Shown: in pieces, positions 63,592 through 64,000 of the stretch
Layout: the number at the start of each line of letters is the position of its first letter
Numbering within the stretch: position 1 is the first letter of the stretch
Source: Nonomuraea soli
GTDB taxonomy: Bacteria; Actinomycetota; Actinomycetes; Streptosporangiales; Streptosporangiaceae
Assembly (NCBI RefSeq): GCF_013761175.1
Contig: NZ_JACDUR010000002.1
Span: forward strand, 502,816 to 566,815
Length of the DNA: 64,000 nt
Reading direction: 5' to 3'
Notes under the pieces: generated by a model
The model's input: only the letters and a program-made list of their open reading frames with translations
What the model was told of the DNA's origin: nothing
The model's database searches: none
Made by a program: the position numbers and the translations under genes

Positions 63592-64000
63592 CTAACGGAT
63601 GGGGACCTCGATGAGGGCGGGTGAGTGCCCGGTGCGGCGGATCTCGGCGTCGAGGTCCGCGGCGCTGCGCGCGGTGGTGGCGGGGATGCCGTAGCCGCGG
63701 GCGATGGAGACGATGTCGATGCCCGGGATGTCCAGTCCGGGTACGGCCAGCGGCCCGGCGAACCACTTGAGCACCGCGTAGGAGGAGTTGGAGAGCACCA
63801 CGAACGTCACCGGCACGCCGTAGGCGGCGGCGCTCCACAACGCCGGGACGGCGTACTGCGCCGAGCCGTCGCCGATGACCGCGATGACGCGGCGCGCCGG
63901 CCGGGCCAGCTGCACGCCGACGGCGGCCGCCATGCCGTAGCCGAGGCCTCCTCCGGAGGAGAAGTAGAACGAGCCGGGCAGGCCGGGGCGGATCTGGTCG
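63592..64000 (-). CDS. benzoylformate decarboxylase-like ThDP enzyme, C-terminal part (5' end outside window)
   Basis: The frame runs off the right edge, leaving about 135 C-terminal residues. FYFSSGGGLGYGMAAAVGVQLA and VIAVIGDGSAQYAVPALWSAA carry the ThDP/Mg site (GDGS with a later Asn in VVLSNSSYAVLKWF). PGLDIPGIDIVSIARGYG is close to the MdlC benzoylformate decarboxylase signature. The enzyme decarboxylates an aryl or alkyl 2-oxo acid to an aldehyde. Acetolactate synthase-like members are a possible alternative but fit less well. It is the first gene seen of the operon. Confidence 0.85.
   Translation of the reverse strand, partial: DQIRPGLPGSFYFSSGGGLGYGMAAAVGVQLARPARRVIAVIGDGSAQYAVPALWSAAAYGVPVTFVVLSNSSYAVLKWFAGPLAVPGLDIPGIDIVSIARGYGIPATTARSAADLDAEIRRTGHSPALIEVPIR

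Overview
This is a GC-rich chromosomal window with GTG and TTG starts, dense ATGA-type start/stop overlaps, DUF574-type methyltransferase, MsiK-type shared sugar ATPase, CebR and MalR operators and a c-di-AMP (ydaO-type) riboswitch before a CHAP hydrolase. All of this points to a filamentous actinomycete. Streptosporangiaceae (Nonomuraea-like) is my best guess, but it is inferred from gene style only. I see no tRNA, rRNA, CRISPR array, insertion sequence or replication origin.

Layout. (1) 1-7451, plus strand: the right-hand end of a natural-product cluster. It holds the tail of an NRPS (end of an A domain, carrier domain, NAD(P)H thioester reductase), an MFS exporter, an O-methyltransferase, and a sugar-phosphate set (HAD phosphatase, KbaZ/GatZ-like protein, family 2 glycosyltransferase, ribulose-phosphate 3-epimerase-like protein). 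The KbaZ-like gene and the glycosyltransferase gene are each broken by a single-base frameshift. (2) 7495-13691, minus strand: a complete cellobiose operon, cebE-cebF-cebG-bglC-cebR, with two perfect 14-bp CebR boxes upstream and hairpins after cebE. (3) 13738-17137: a MarR/SDR divergent pair with a palindromic operator, a CHAP hydrolase under a c-di-AMP riboswitch, and an aldo/keto reductase. (4) 17200-23702: a nonulosonic-acid (sialic acid/Kdn) surface polymer locus with two glycosyltransferase-like genes facing a polysialyltransferase, a GT2 and a trifunctional NeuA-HAD-NeuB fusion. (5) 23786-28078: a CitA/CitB-type two-component system flanking a XdhC-like gene, next to dctA. (6) 28151-34334: small oxidoreductases, TetR, methyltransferases, a YdeI-like protein and an orphan histidine kinase.

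(7) 34372-56945: a large maltodextrin regulon. It contains a 1906-residue two-headed amylase-pullulanase, two GH13 alpha-glucosidases, malEFG, a GH13_20-type enzyme, the shared ATPase MsiK, MalR and a PfkB kinase. CTTGC-type MalR operators lie at the pulA, aglA/malE and second aglA promoters. Inside this block sit unrelated genes: a beta-helix protein, a methyltransferase, a TetR-FBP-metallohydrolase operon and an ACT protein. Extracellular pullulanase would supply maltodextrins, MalEFG imports them with MsiK energy, and cytoplasmic GH13 enzymes cut them to glucose. The Ceb importer also lacks its own ATPase and would share MsiK.

(8) 56958-64000, minus strand: a Ser/Thr kinase with a long Pro-rich linker. 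Behind it is a tight operon of benzoylformate-decarboxylase-like protein (cut by the window edge), FAD-linked 2-hydroxyacid oxidase, atypical cytochrome P450, alpha/beta hydrolase and a 75-residue protein.

The least explained items are the sugar-phosphate set tied to a reductase-terminated NRPS, the P450/oxidase/decarboxylase operon, a 13-bp perfect hairpin over the pulA ribosome-binding site, and two interleaved dyads in the msiK/aglA intergenic region.
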